Assembly (NCBI GenBank): GCA_022695795.1
Contig: MU404161.1
Coordinates: 62,001-126,000, forward strand
Source: Biscogniauxia marginata
Taxonomy: Eukaryota; Ascomycota; Sordariomycetes; Xylariales; Xylariaceae
DNA length: 64,000 nucleotides
Direction: 5' to 3'
Shown here: piece after piece, positions 1 through 9,908 of the stretch
Numbering within the stretch: position 1 is the stretch's first letter
Layout of the letters: the number at the start of each line of letters is the position of its first letter
Notes under the pieces: model-generated
Databases searched by the model: none
Seen by the model: only the letters and a program-made list of their open reading frames with translations
What the model was told of the DNA's origin: nothing
Translations under genes and position numbers: made by a program

Positions 1-1073
1 TGGTGCGAATGGCGCGACGGTCACCGAGACAATCCGACAAACAATCACCGTGGGCGTCGCTGGTGGGGGAGGATTTAGCAATGGCACGGCGGCAGCCGTT
101 ACGAAGACGGTCACGGTGACGGAGTCAGCAGCTGCTGCAGTTGGTAACGCCGAGTATGTCGATTTATTGTGACTCTTGATTGTAATGGAAACTGACGTCG
201 GTTTCGCAGAGGTGCTCAGCTGTCCTTCGTGACAACGACTGTCTATGGCACTGGCGAGGCCCCAACGGTCACGGTTACGCCTCTCGCAGAGACTGTCACG
301 CAGGCTACGACTCTAACGGAAATTTCCACAGTCACGATGATGCAGATGATTGCCTGCGGCGCGACCGCCAGTTCTGCGGTTCCACCCGAGCAGGCTTCGG
401 TTATTGCGTCTTCCGCAGAAGCAGCTGCCTCATCCGCCGCTGCTGTGGAATCCTCAGCGGCGGTGACATCGTTGTCGTCAGCTGTTCCGGTTGAGTCTTC
501 TACAGCAGTGGTTGCTGCTCCGGCGGTTTCTTCTGTCCAGGCCCCTCCTGAAGTCAGCTCTGAGAGTAGCAGTGCCGTTGCGGTATCTTCCGGTAGGATA
601 AATCTCCCCACATACTAACGGCGATATCCAGTAGAACATAGACTGACCTGGTCTCTTCCTGAGTAGAAGTTGCGCCGCCCCCCGAGACAACTGCCGTGGA
701 GTCGTCAGTACCCGCAGAGACGACTTCTGCAGAGCCGCCTCTGGAGACAACATCTGAAGAGCCATCTCTGGAGATGACATCTGCGGAACCGCCCCCAGAG
801 ACAACATCTGCTGCGCCGGCCGCGACGTCGGAGATCACGACGGCTACCGAAGAAGCCGCATCATCGACTACCACCGCCGAAGCCGCTATCGGCGCATCCT
901 CGCTCGCCCTACCTGCTGCTCAGGCAACTCCACCCATCGTCGGAAACGATGGGGGCAACGCGCCCGTCCCCGCCGTGACGGCGACCAGCTTCGCCGGCGC
1001 GAACGAAGGCCCCCCGCTCGATCTCAGCAGCTTTACCCTAACCAACGTCCTCTCGCTCGGCGCCATCGGTTAG
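1..1073 (+). CDS. Ser/Thr/Ala-rich secreted or cell-wall-type protein, 3' part (5' end cut by window edge)
   Basis: I see three exons: 2-153, 210-592 and 667-1073, joined by introns 154-209 (donor GTATGT, branch ACTGAC) and 593-666 (branch GACTGAC). Phases agree across both joins and the frame ends at TAG 1071-1073. The visible product is dominated by Ser, Thr, Ala, Val and Glu: first TVTVT-type repeats, then Ala/Ser runs, then repeated units of the form E-P-P-x-E-T-T-S-A. Such low-complexity Thr/Ser stretches are typical of heavily O-glycosylated fungal wall or surface proteins. No catalytic domain is visible, and the C-terminus is only mildly hydrophobic, so a GPI signal is not clear. The N-terminus, where a signal peptide or a CFEM or WSC domain might sit, lies outside the window. 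Function not assigned. Confidence 0.7.
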
Positions 1074-1971
1074 CTAGTCAAACCAATCTAACTATCCATC
1101 TAGCCGACCAGCCACAACCTATCAACTTTATTCATTTTTGGGTGGCACGATTTCAATCGAACGAGCGAGATTAAGGACAGGGAAGGGTAATAATCTTGGT
1201 GGAGGAGACGGGTAGAATTAACCCGACGAAGACGAAAAAAAGGATAAATATAAATCTATCTACTTTTTGTGTGCGTTTGTGTGTGTGTGTGTATAAGTGT
1301 AATTTTTATTTTATTTTTTTTTATTTTTTTGCGAAACCCCGACCGGATAGATTAAATACCCCCTGGTGGAGTGAAGGTCCCTATCTATCTATGTATAGCT
1401 GGGCTGTATAATACAAACAGACATTACGAGAAATTCAGCAGCAGATTAGTCTTTGGTTTCATTTTGCTGTGGTTGTGTATATTGACTTAAAATATTATTT
1501 TTTGTTAGGTTAACTGTTTTACTTATAAATATTTATAACGTCTTTTCTTCTTTACTTTGTCTATGTGGCTTAAAGAGAAATAAGACTCGGCCTTTATATA
1601 TAACTAGGTATATTTATATGTATATATATTCCGTTCATTTTGCAAGTTTTATACCTTGGTTTATTATATAAAAGATAACTATATATCCATATTTAAGTAT
1701 ATATATTGTTTCTTTTTAATTTATTCTGTCTTGTCTTTATTTAAAAGAGTACCTACTTAAGTTATATATATATAATTTCAAGATGCATTGAACGTTAAGT
1801 AGGTAGGTAAGTAAATTACAATAAAATGAAGTTGAAAAGAAGAAAACCGATCGATCTCAGGTAAACCTGCCTGCTTACCTGCATACCTAGGCAGTTGTTA
1901 TATGCCGATCCGGATTTCAGGATAACGGATTCTCTGACATCCGTTTGTCGATCGGGCTCGGCTAGACTTAC

Positions 1972-2005
<34 letters not shown>

Positions 2006-2436
2006 GCCCCCATTTCTTTTTCTTTTAGACTTAAAACGTCCAGATCTGACCAGGTAGATACCTATATGATCGACATACGAGTGAGAGAAGGCGCACCTTT
2101 CAAATACTAAATAAAGCAAGTGAAATTTTACTTATTTATTTCTATTCTAACCGTGTTATTTTTATTCTATGATAGAAAGGGGGTATCTTTAGGTTTCTTT
2201 CTTATATCTTCCCGAGTAACTTTGGGGTTTTTTTTTCATGCTCATCGACTTGGTTGGAAACGTTATTCAGATTCAGCAGAGAGAATCGGGGATCCGGTAA
2301 TGTCTAGGTAGTGTAAGGTAAAGGTGAGGTAGATAGGTAGATAGGTAGGTATTGCGAAGCGAGGCCAAGTCGGTTCAGGATTATAGGAGTGGGAAACAAG
2401 GCAGGCAGACGTGGTATATAACATACCTACAATCCC
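1074..2436. other. Intergenic, AT-rich, with CT microsatellite
   Basis: No gene is supported. The stretch is AT-rich with T-runs from about 1300 to 1790, followed by a pure (CT)n microsatellite and scattered TAGGTAGG tracts near 1800 and 2330. It separates the tail of one gene from the 3' end of the minus-strand RPP1 gene. Short frames here are low-complexity and overlap on both strands. Confidence 0.7.
1981..2005. repeat. (CT)n microsatellite
   Basis: About 25 bases of uninterrupted TC dinucleotide, extended imperfectly to 1971. It lies in intergenic DNA. Confidence 0.95.
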
Positions 2437-3495
2437 CTATGTCTGCTCTTCCGCCTCCCCCCCATCAGTTTGCTTCCTCCTCAGCGCGGCCTTGAGCTTC
2501 TTAGCCTGCCGCCTGCTCATCTGCGGCTGTTGCTGGTCGCCCACGGCAGCGGCAGGTGAATTCGTGTCCGTAGTAGCCGCAGCTCCCGCTTCGCCGTCTT
2601 CCCCGCCCCCATCGTTCTTTCTCTTCTTCCCCACTTTATTACCCCCGGTCGTCTTCCTCTGCTGCTGCCGCTGCAGCCCCTCCCGCTCGGCGACGCCCAC
2701 GATGTCGACGACGCCGCGGAACCCGGTCCGCCTGATCCCCTCGTTGACGACGACGCCGCGCGGCGCGGACCCGAGGCCCTCGGCGGCGCGGTCCCGCGGC
2801 AGGCCCCAGACGTGCAGCAGGTTGACGACGTCGGCGGGGGCGCGCAGGCCGAGGACGCCGCGCGCCTCGCTGCTCAGCACGATGCCGCGGCCGCGCGTCG
2901 CCCGCACGAGCTGCGCCACGTTGCCGATGAAGGTCGCCCTCGCGCGCGCGTCCGCCTGCTGCCCTGCCGGCCCGGAGGCCAGGACCTGCGAGTAGCAGAC
3001 CTCGAAGCGCACGCCGCGGCTCACGGCGGCCATGCACGGCTTCGGCCGGAAGTGGAAGGGGAAGCGCGAGGTCAGGTCCAGAGAGATGAGCGGGGCCTCG
3101 GCCACGTTCAGGCACGCCGCCTGGAAGGCCTTCTCGGTCTGCGGGCGCAGCGCGAGCAAGTCGTACGCCGAGGCGAGCTGCGGGATGCGGTGCTGCTGCG
3201 AGGGGTCGGAGAAGAGGAGGGTCGCGCGGCGGAGGACCGTCGGGAGGGCGGAGGTGCCATCTTTCTTCTTCTTATTGTTATTATTATCGTCGGGGGTTGA
3301 TGTTGATGTTGACGATGACGAGGAAGAGGAGGGGAACTCGGGTAGGGGGTTCGTGATCTGCGGCGGTATGGGCGGCGCGATGGTGTGGTTCAGCGCGACG
3401 ACGTCGTAGCCGAGGGAGGCGCTGAAGCGCAGCGTGCGCTCGAGGTCCGAGGCGCTGGTCGTGGGCGACCAGGCGATGTTGAGGTCGTAGAGCAT
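2437..3495 (-). CDS. RPP1: RNase P/MRP protein subunit p30 (Rpp1)
   Basis: This is a single exon of 352 residues with ATG at 3493-3495. The product matches the RNase P subunit p30 family, a TIM-barrel-like protein shared by nuclear RNase P (tRNA 5' maturation) and RNase MRP (rRNA processing). Diagnostic segments are the N-terminal MLYDLNIAW, then GYDVVALNHTI, then ISLDLTSRFPFHFRPKP and a VRFEVCYSQVL segment around residues 160-175. A low-complexity Ser/Thr/Asp/Asn/Lys insert around residues 55-80 and a basic Gln/Lys-rich C-terminus (about residues 270-345) are lineage-specific extensions. The coding region is far more GC-rich than the flanks. The neighbouring zinc-ribbon gene and tRNA give no operon meaning. 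Confidence 0.92.
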   Translation of the reverse strand: MLYDLNIAWSPTTSASDLERTLRFSASLGYDVVALNHTIAPPIPPQITNPLPEFPSSSSSSSTSTSTPDDNNNNKKKKDGTSALPTVLRRATLLFSDPSQQHRIPQLASAYDLLALRPQTEKAFQAACLNVAEAPLISLDLTSRFPFHFRPKPCMAAVSRGVRFEVCYSQVLASGPAGQQADARARATFIGNVAQLVRATRGRGIVLSSEARGVLGLRAPADVVNLLHVWGLPRDRAAEGLGSAPRGVVVNEGIRRTGFRGVVDIVGVAEREGLQRQQQRKTTGGNKVGKKRKNDGGGEDGEAGAAATTDTNSPAAAVGDQQQPQMSRRQAKKLKAALRRKQTDGGEAEEQT

Positions 3496-4284
3496 TTTCG
3501 GATGGGGGTGCGGACGGGGATGCGGACGGCGGTACGTGTGCGTGTGCGCTGGGGCATTGCGGGATGCGCTCCCTGGGTGGAGGTATGGACGGGCTGGCTC
3601 GTGTGTTTAATCTCTCGGTTTAATTCAAAGTCAAGTCGGTTCAGATTGGGAGAATTGGTCGTCAAGTTTAATGGAAATGATGATAATGCGAAGATGGGAA
3701 TCCGGACCAGTAAAATTTCCAATAATCCTCTTATCCTAAATCTTATCACTTAACCTATCTAGGTAGATACCTTAGGAGGTAAGGTTTCGGTAGGTAGCTA
3801 CCTACCTACCTACCTAAAGAATTAAGGTTTGCGGGGGCTAATGTACATAATAACTACTACCAAGTCTAGTTAGCGCCGTTGCCCCGTGGCCGCCCGCGAC
3901 AGCTGCCTACGGTGGGATCGGTTTAGCGTGCCGTAGCGCATACTCGATCAGCGCTGATCACGCCGCCGAGCTGAGGACTTTCTTGGCTGTTAGGCACAGC
4001 CTCTCGCGGTGACGCGGATTCTCTAATTTAAACTTATTACTAGACAACTCGATGCGACGAATTGCAGCTGCACAGAAACCTACGCCATTACATCTACAAA
4101 CCAACCTACCCGTTTCTTTGTTTGCGCGTGCATCCGACCCCAACCCACACATTCTTTACAAATCAACAGATACACCCGTTCGACATCATACGGCAAAGTA
4201 CATACAGGCATACATACCTATATTTTGTAACCGTCAGCCCCCAGCAATTGTCGCATCCGGGTCCGACATCCAAGATCGCCGGCC
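3496..4284. other. Intergenic region between divergent RPP1 and zinc-ribbon genes
   Basis: This is shared upstream space for two divergent genes. It contains a CCTA/TAGG tract at 3791-3816. No coding region is supported. Confidence 0.65.
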
Positions 4285-4763
4285 ATGTGTCTGATATTTA
4301 CGTGCGGCGAGCACACGTTCCGCAAGGAGATCCAGGGCTACGAGGGCGTCATCTGCCAGTGCCATAACTGTGGCAACTATAGCGGCCACGTCATAAAGAG
4401 CAACCCGTGGTTTACCTTCTGCTTCGTCGTGAGTATCCTCTCATCTCTCATCTCTCTTCCCTAGTATCAGCAGGAAGGAAAGAAATCGCAGGTGAACTAA
4501 TCGGCTTTGCGACAATGTAGCCCGTCCTCCCGCTCTCCATCCACGGCTACAAGGACGTCGTCTGCCACATCTGCAACTTCGCCCAGCCGCTCGAGAACCG
4601 CCCCGACGTCCAGGCCCTGCAGAACGGCGGCGCCGGTGGAGGAGGAGCAGCAGCAGCAGCAGCAGGTAATAACGTGCCGATGCAGAACCAGCCGAATCCG
4701 AACATGCATGGTGGTGGAGGACCGCCGCAGCCAGGGGGGCAACAACCTATGCGGTATGGATGA
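4285..4763 (+). CDS. Small zinc-ribbon protein (zinc_ribbon_15-like), 128 aa
   Basis: Two exons: 4285-4428 and 4521-4763. The intron (4429-4520) has donor GTGAGT and joins in phase 0. The first 75 residues carry paired zinc-binding cysteines: Cys7, Cys24, Cys26 and Cys29 in the first half, and Cys63/Cys66 in VVCHIC, a CxxC. This pattern matches the short fungal zinc-ribbon family in which a CxxC pair follows a conserved L-P-L-S-I-H-G segment. The C-terminal third is a low-complexity tail rich in Gly, Ala, Gln, Asn and Pro, encoded partly by GCA/CAG-like repeats. There is no catalytic motif; a nucleic-acid or protein-binding adaptor role is only a guess. The alternative frames here are shadows of this gene. 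Confidence 0.8.
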
Positions 4764-6121
4764 GGCATGAGGCCGATGAACTTCGCGCGAAAACGATGAT
4801 GCGGATAGGGGAAAGGGGCAAGGAAAGGCAGGCTAGTTGCCAGTGGAAGGAAAAAAACGAAGAAAAGAAGAGTAATGCGAGGATTTTTGATGAGCGGGGA
4901 ATGAGGGCGGGAGAAAGCCAGGCTTATTTTCTCTTGGAAACGATGATACGGCGTCAGGATAAGGGTGTTTTATTACGGCATTACCGACCGGCATGGAGTT
5001 CTTCTCTTCGTATACGATCACCCTTTTTGGGTTGTTCTTATTTTCTTCCTCAACTATGCCGAGGCCTGCAACTGCAAGATACCAAGACGGGGGCGGGCGC
5101 GGTAGCATTAATGGTATTATTTTCCCACCTCACATTTTTGCGTTTAAACTCATTCTGGACTCGTACATCGGAATCATTAAGGAATAAGTGAGCAGGTATG
5201 AGAAGAGACAGGTATATTTGGTTCTACACGTTACCTTGAGTCGTGGTCGGAACGGCCTGGAATAGGACACATATATACATAAAATCATACGTAGAGATAT
5301 GTATAATCGATGTGGGTTCATATATCCATCCCTCTCTCACTTTCATATATAGCCCCGATCTCTGGGGTATTCAACTCGTCACGTAATATAAATCCTCATC
5401 CCCTCCTCCCCACACTCGCTCTTCTCACTCTTCTTCCTCCCGCCCTCTCGCATACCTAACCACGTCTTCATCCCTCGACACTACCATCCCGTAACTGTAG
5501 CCATGCTCCTCTTTGGCCTCGACGCTGCACACGTAGAAAGGGCACACAAGACGACTTCCCCCTCCTCTTTTCTTCCCCCCTTTCCCTTATTCTAGCCACC
5601 ACCACAACCATCATCGTTCGTCCCCGGCGCTTTCAAAACCACCCCCGCTCGGTTTAGCGATGGGTACTTGTCGCACTCCGCTGATCGAATGTCCATGCCC
5701 CTAACCTTCTCTACTACTAGTGCGAAGTATACCTATTCATTGGATGTAAACTCTCACGGGGGTTTTGCCGAGATCAATCTTAATGCTTGAACGACACATT
5801 ATATAGTTGTTGTTTGATGTTGAAGAATGCCTTTACTTCTGTACTTACATATACCTCATTGATTCGACATTCAGAGTCAATAATTATAAAAGGCATACCT
5901 TAGGTACGTTGCAAGACAACCCGGCTTTAATTGGAGTAAGCTTGTGCCTAGTTAGGAACTACTAAAAGACATACATTTGTTTAAAAGACAAAAATAAAAC
6001 AAAAAGTTTAATATACCTATCTATATAAGCACAATGACCATGCATACATCTAAAAGGTATCATTCAAAAAAAAAAACCCCTCCATTTAAATGAAAGAAGA
6101 AGAGTCAAAAAAGCAGATTGC
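4764..6121. other. Intergenic, no gene seen
   Basis: AT-rich from about 5700, with pyrimidine-rich sequence at 5390-5640. The tRNA terminator lies at its right end. Short frames on both strands look random in composition. Confidence 0.6.
6107..6112 (-). terminator. RNA polymerase III terminator of tRNA-Leu
   Basis: A run of six T on the minus strand lies nine bases past the tRNA 3' end. A longer T-run follows at 6066-6076 as a backup. Confidence 0.75.
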
Positions 6122-6219
6122 TGATGAGAGTGGGACTCGAACCCACGCGGATTGCTCCACTGCGATTTTCTATTCAGGTAGACCTGAACGCAGCGCCATA
6201 ACCACTCGGCCATCTCACC
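6122..6219 (-). tRNA. tRNA-Leu (anticodon CAG) with 17-base intron
   Basis: Read on the minus strand, this folds as a class II tRNA. The acceptor stem is GGTGAGA/TCTCATC, the discriminator base is A, the D-arm is GGCCGAGTGG, the anticodon stem is CTGCG/CGCAG, the variable arm is GGA..TCC, and the T arm carries GGTTCGAACCC (B box). The anticodon loop reads TT-CAG-G, then an intron at 6166-6182 between positions 37 and 38, then T. The intron contains CCTGAA, which pairs with TTCAGG of the anticodon loop; this is the classical anticodon-intron pairing recognised by the splicing endonuclease. CCA is not encoded, as in eukaryotes. Confidence 0.95.
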
Positions 6220-6901
6220 AATGAACGAACTCATGTGATTCGTGATGGTTGCGCTATTATTTTCCACCTTAGACTATTCCCATCCACTCTGCTTTCAACG
6301 AATTTTTTTTTTCTCCCGCTTGCCAGCGTGAATTTCACTGGTTCTCTTCACTGTATTATAGTGGACCTGTACGTAAGATAAGACTACCTAGGTCCGATTG
6401 CTAGTAGGTAGGTACTTTTAAAAGTTCTCCTTACACGACTACCCCGCCGCCTCCCCCTTTTAATGAGTTGCTTAGCACTTTGTTCTTTACATAAATGGAA
6501 GCTACTAAACAGATCATTAATATTAACATTGAAAATCAACCATCTCATAGAAGAAAATTGTGTATCAATGGATAATACATCAATTAAAGATAGCTCTCAA
6601 GGTCCTTCTTATGAGACAATTACAGCCATCAACGATACGACCTAGAGTGTGCGCTCGCCCTTAGTGGGGGCAATATCAATCTTTAAAAAGGGGGCGGGGG
6701 GGGAGGATTCTCAATCTGCTAAGTTTAGGATGATAGCTTATAACCCGCACTCTGCTCCGATTCCCATATTATCATAATCATCATTATGAAGCTAAAAGAT
6801 AGCAGCAAGACTCGACTAAAACCGACCTGAAATTGTGGCTGTCAAGGAAAGGATAGAAAGAAAAAGCGACAAGTTAATCACCATTGAGCAGCAGATTCGG
6901 T
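6220..6901. other. Intergenic, no gene seen
   Basis: Holds a G-rich tract at about 6687-6706 and otherwise unremarkable AT-rich sequence. A 60-codon plus-strand frame at 6463 shows no recognisable features. Confidence 0.6.
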
Positions 6902-9900
6902 TCAGAAAGTCCAGGTAAAGGACTCTTTGACCTCGAACGCAACCGAATGCCTGTAGAGTTAGTCGGTAGTTAGCCTTTAGCAAGTAGGTAGGTAGGTAGG
7001 TAGGTAGGTTATAAACAACAAATCAGACAGAAGACCAGGAAACATCTCACCTGATATCCGACGACGAGGAGCCCACAAGGACCGTGAACGTGCCCTCCTC
7101 CGCGATCCACGCCGGCAGCGAGCCGTCGTAGTAGCCCACGGCGTACCTGTCGAGCGAGACGGTGATGTGCCTGGTCTCGTCCGGCTCGAGGAACACCTTC
7201 TCGAAGGCGACCAGCTCCTTCTCCGGCCGGGGCAGCGCCGCCCTCTCGTCGCGGACGTACAGCTGGACCGTCTCGGCGCCGGCCACGGGCCCCGTGTTGG
7301 TCACGGCCATGACCAGGTGCACTGGCGCCGACGCGGTCAGGACCCTGCGGCTGAGCGACGGCCGCCCGTACTCGAACGTGGTGTACGAGAGGCCGTGGCC
7401 GAAGGGGAACAGGGGCGCGATCCCCGCGCGGTCGTAGTGCTTGTAGCCGACGAACAGCCCCTCGCCGTACAGCACTCGCAGGTTCTCGCCGGGCCAGTTG
7501 TGATACGCCGGCGTGTCCTCGAGTCGTCGGGGGAAGGTCGACTACCGCCGTTAGCTTATATCGCACGAAAGTCGTGTGGTCGTCGTGGATTTACTCACCG
7601 GAAGCTTGCCGCTGGGATTCTGCAGGCCGAACAGAACGTCGGCGAGTGCGTTGCCCGCTTCCTGTCCTTGATACCAGGCTTGGATGATGGCGGGGACTTT
7701 GTCGGCCCACGGCATAGTGACGGGGGATCCAGACTGGTTGACTACGACTGTTCGAGGATTCGCCTCTAGAACTGCCTCGACTAATCGGTCCTGACTTCCA
7801 TCAGAGGGGAGATCCAAAGTTTGTCTATCGTAGCCTTCAGATTCCCATTCGGCGTCGAGACCGACGATGACAACAGCGACATCAGCTCCTTTCGCGGCGT
7901 CGACAGCTTGTTGAAGGTAGTCAACCTGATCCTCCTCCTTGAAGCCAATACGGCAGCCACCGTACTTGTGGGTCATATGGAAGACCTTCTGCTTAGCAAT
8001 CGGACGAAGCTCGTTCGTCATCTCCACTCGCAGCTCTACAGGCTTCCCGGCCTCCATCTCTGCGTCGACCATGTAGTCAACCGAGCCATCGAACATAGCC
8101 TCTCCCTCTTCTGTCCAGTCCCACAAGTCAAGTGCGAGCTCTCCATTGACGTAGAGCTTGCCGGGACCAACACTCATGAAACTAATGGTGTGCTTTCCGG
8201 TTGCTGTCGGCGTCAGGAAGGTAGTCGCGATGGCGGACCACTCAGGGCCGAGTTGCTCTAGGGGTGCAGAGTCCCATAAGAAAAGGTCCGTGTTGATCCT
8301 GCGCTGCGTAACAACAATGTCGCCCTCAAACTTGTCTCCGCTGAACCATTCAAGTGTGACACCAGGCTTACCAGACTTGTCTGTACAAAAGGGAGACGCA
8401 ACTGGAAGCCATTTGTAAATATGGCAGCCCTGGGCGTATACGACCTCCTGCTGTACGGCATTCTGGATGCTCTCTAACGGGAGAGTATTGTAATATGGGT
8501 TGAGGCTGGCGCTACCACCACCACCAGCGATCGCTCGGTTGGCATTCGGGCCGATGACGGCGACCTTGGCCGTCTTCGGGTTTATCGGTAGTGCCCCCCC
8601 TTCGTTCTTCAGCAGGGTCAACCCTTCGGCCCCGGCCTCGCGTATTAGTGCCCTAGTTTCCTCTCTGTTATCCTCCCGCTCCGGTTCTTCGACCGACATG
8701 TCGTCGCCTTTCGTGCGTTCGACAAGGGTTAGGACGTTTTCTGCGGCCGTATCGATGTCCTCTTGGGTCAATTTGCCATCCTCAATAGCCTTCAGGACCT
8801 TGTCAAACCGCCACTTTGTCGAATAGGGGAACTCAATATCACACCCGGCTTTGATCGATTCTACAGTCGAATTTGTGCCACCCCAATCCGACATGACGGT
8901 ACTATGCCCTGGTTAAGTCATTGTTCGATCATAAAGATACATATAACTTACCCGTCGTAAGCCCATTCGCCTCGCAGAATCTTTTTTAGTGTGAATGTGT
9001 TCATATCGGCATGGACCCCATTTACGAGGTTATACGATGACATGATGGCCCAAGGGTTTGCTTCTCTCACTGCAATCTCGAACGGCCGGAGATACAACTC
9101 CCTTAACGGCCGTTCCATTACTACAGAATCGATGGTAAGCCGATGCGTCTCCTGCTCGTTCGCCACAAAATCTGGGAACTGTAAGTATATGATCTGGCAC
9201 TGGGATGATAATGACGCAAACGTTTTATCGTAGCGGCGACCCCCTTGGACTGGAGCCCTTTGATATACTGGGAAGCTAGCTTTCCAGTGAGTAGTGGGTC
9301 TTCTGAGAAGGACTCAAAGTTTCTGCCGCCAAGTGGGTGGCGATGCATGCAAACAGTTGGTGCAAGGAGCACGTTGGCTGACCTTGCTTTAACCTCGTTG
9401 GCTAGATGTTGACCAACCGTGTAAAGCAATTCCTTATTCCAGGTCGCGGCCAACGAGATACCACATGGAAACAGGGCGGCCTTGTTGACACCGTAAGTAG
9501 GTATCTACTGAGTTGAAGAACTCTTTCCTTCACTAACCTTTGTGCCCCCAACAAATATAGCGCCGCGAGCGCCATTGGGCCCGTCACTTGTCTTGATCGC
9601 CGGTATGTTTTTGGAGGGTATTGACTTTGTTCTCCAGAAGTCTGCACCAGTGAGCAGAGACACCTACGTCGAGTCAGAGTCTTGTCCTCATCTGTTTAAT
9701 TAAACCATATGCGCACCTTCTCCTCAAGCGTCAGCGTTGCCAACTTCTTCCTCGCCAAGGACCGGCTGTCCTCAAGGACTGCAGGTTTCGGGATTGGGCT
9801 ATCTGGAGGCGAGAATTCAGTATCCGGAGTTGTGTTACTGCCAACACTTTCTAATGGGGAGACACTAGAGTCTATGCCATCAAACTGTGTATCTTCGATA

Positions 9901-9908
9901 TGTTCCAT
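6902..9908 (-). CDS. GH3 beta-glucosidase with PA14 domain, intracellular type
   Basis: Seven exons, giving 879 residues: 9717-9908, 9538-9663, 9222-9480, 8952-9171, 7599-8901, 7051-7541 and 6902-6950. All six junctions keep phase. The enzyme should hydrolyse terminal beta-D-glucosyl residues. The N-terminal GH3 barrel has TSDGPNG, K-H-F-V-A-N-E-Q-E and the nucleophile Asp271 in VMSDWGGT. The second domain carries DAEWESEGYDR around residues 615-624, near the general acid. A PA14 module lies at roughly residues 443-585, and a fibronectin-III-like C-terminal domain begins after FGHGLSYT. No signal peptide precedes the barrel, suggesting an intracellular enzyme. The last exon is only 49 bases; without it the frame would stop at once after DIR. 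Neighbouring genes do not form an obvious pathway. Confidence 0.93.
6984..7009. repeat. (TAGG)n microsatellite inside last GH3 intron
   Basis: Six to seven TAGG units lie within intron 6951-7050 of the minus-strand GH3 gene. On the sense strand they form an ACCT tract upstream of the acceptor. Confidence 0.9.

Noticed and set aside
2639..3300. Arg/Ala-rich frames overlapping RPP1 on both strands
   Set aside because: Shadows produced by high GC; RPP1 frame carries the family motifs.
9481..9504. Alternative acceptor giving eight extra residues in the GH3 protein
   Set aside because: Would leave an intron of only 33 bases and insert residues in the conserved GTK-AALFPCG segment.
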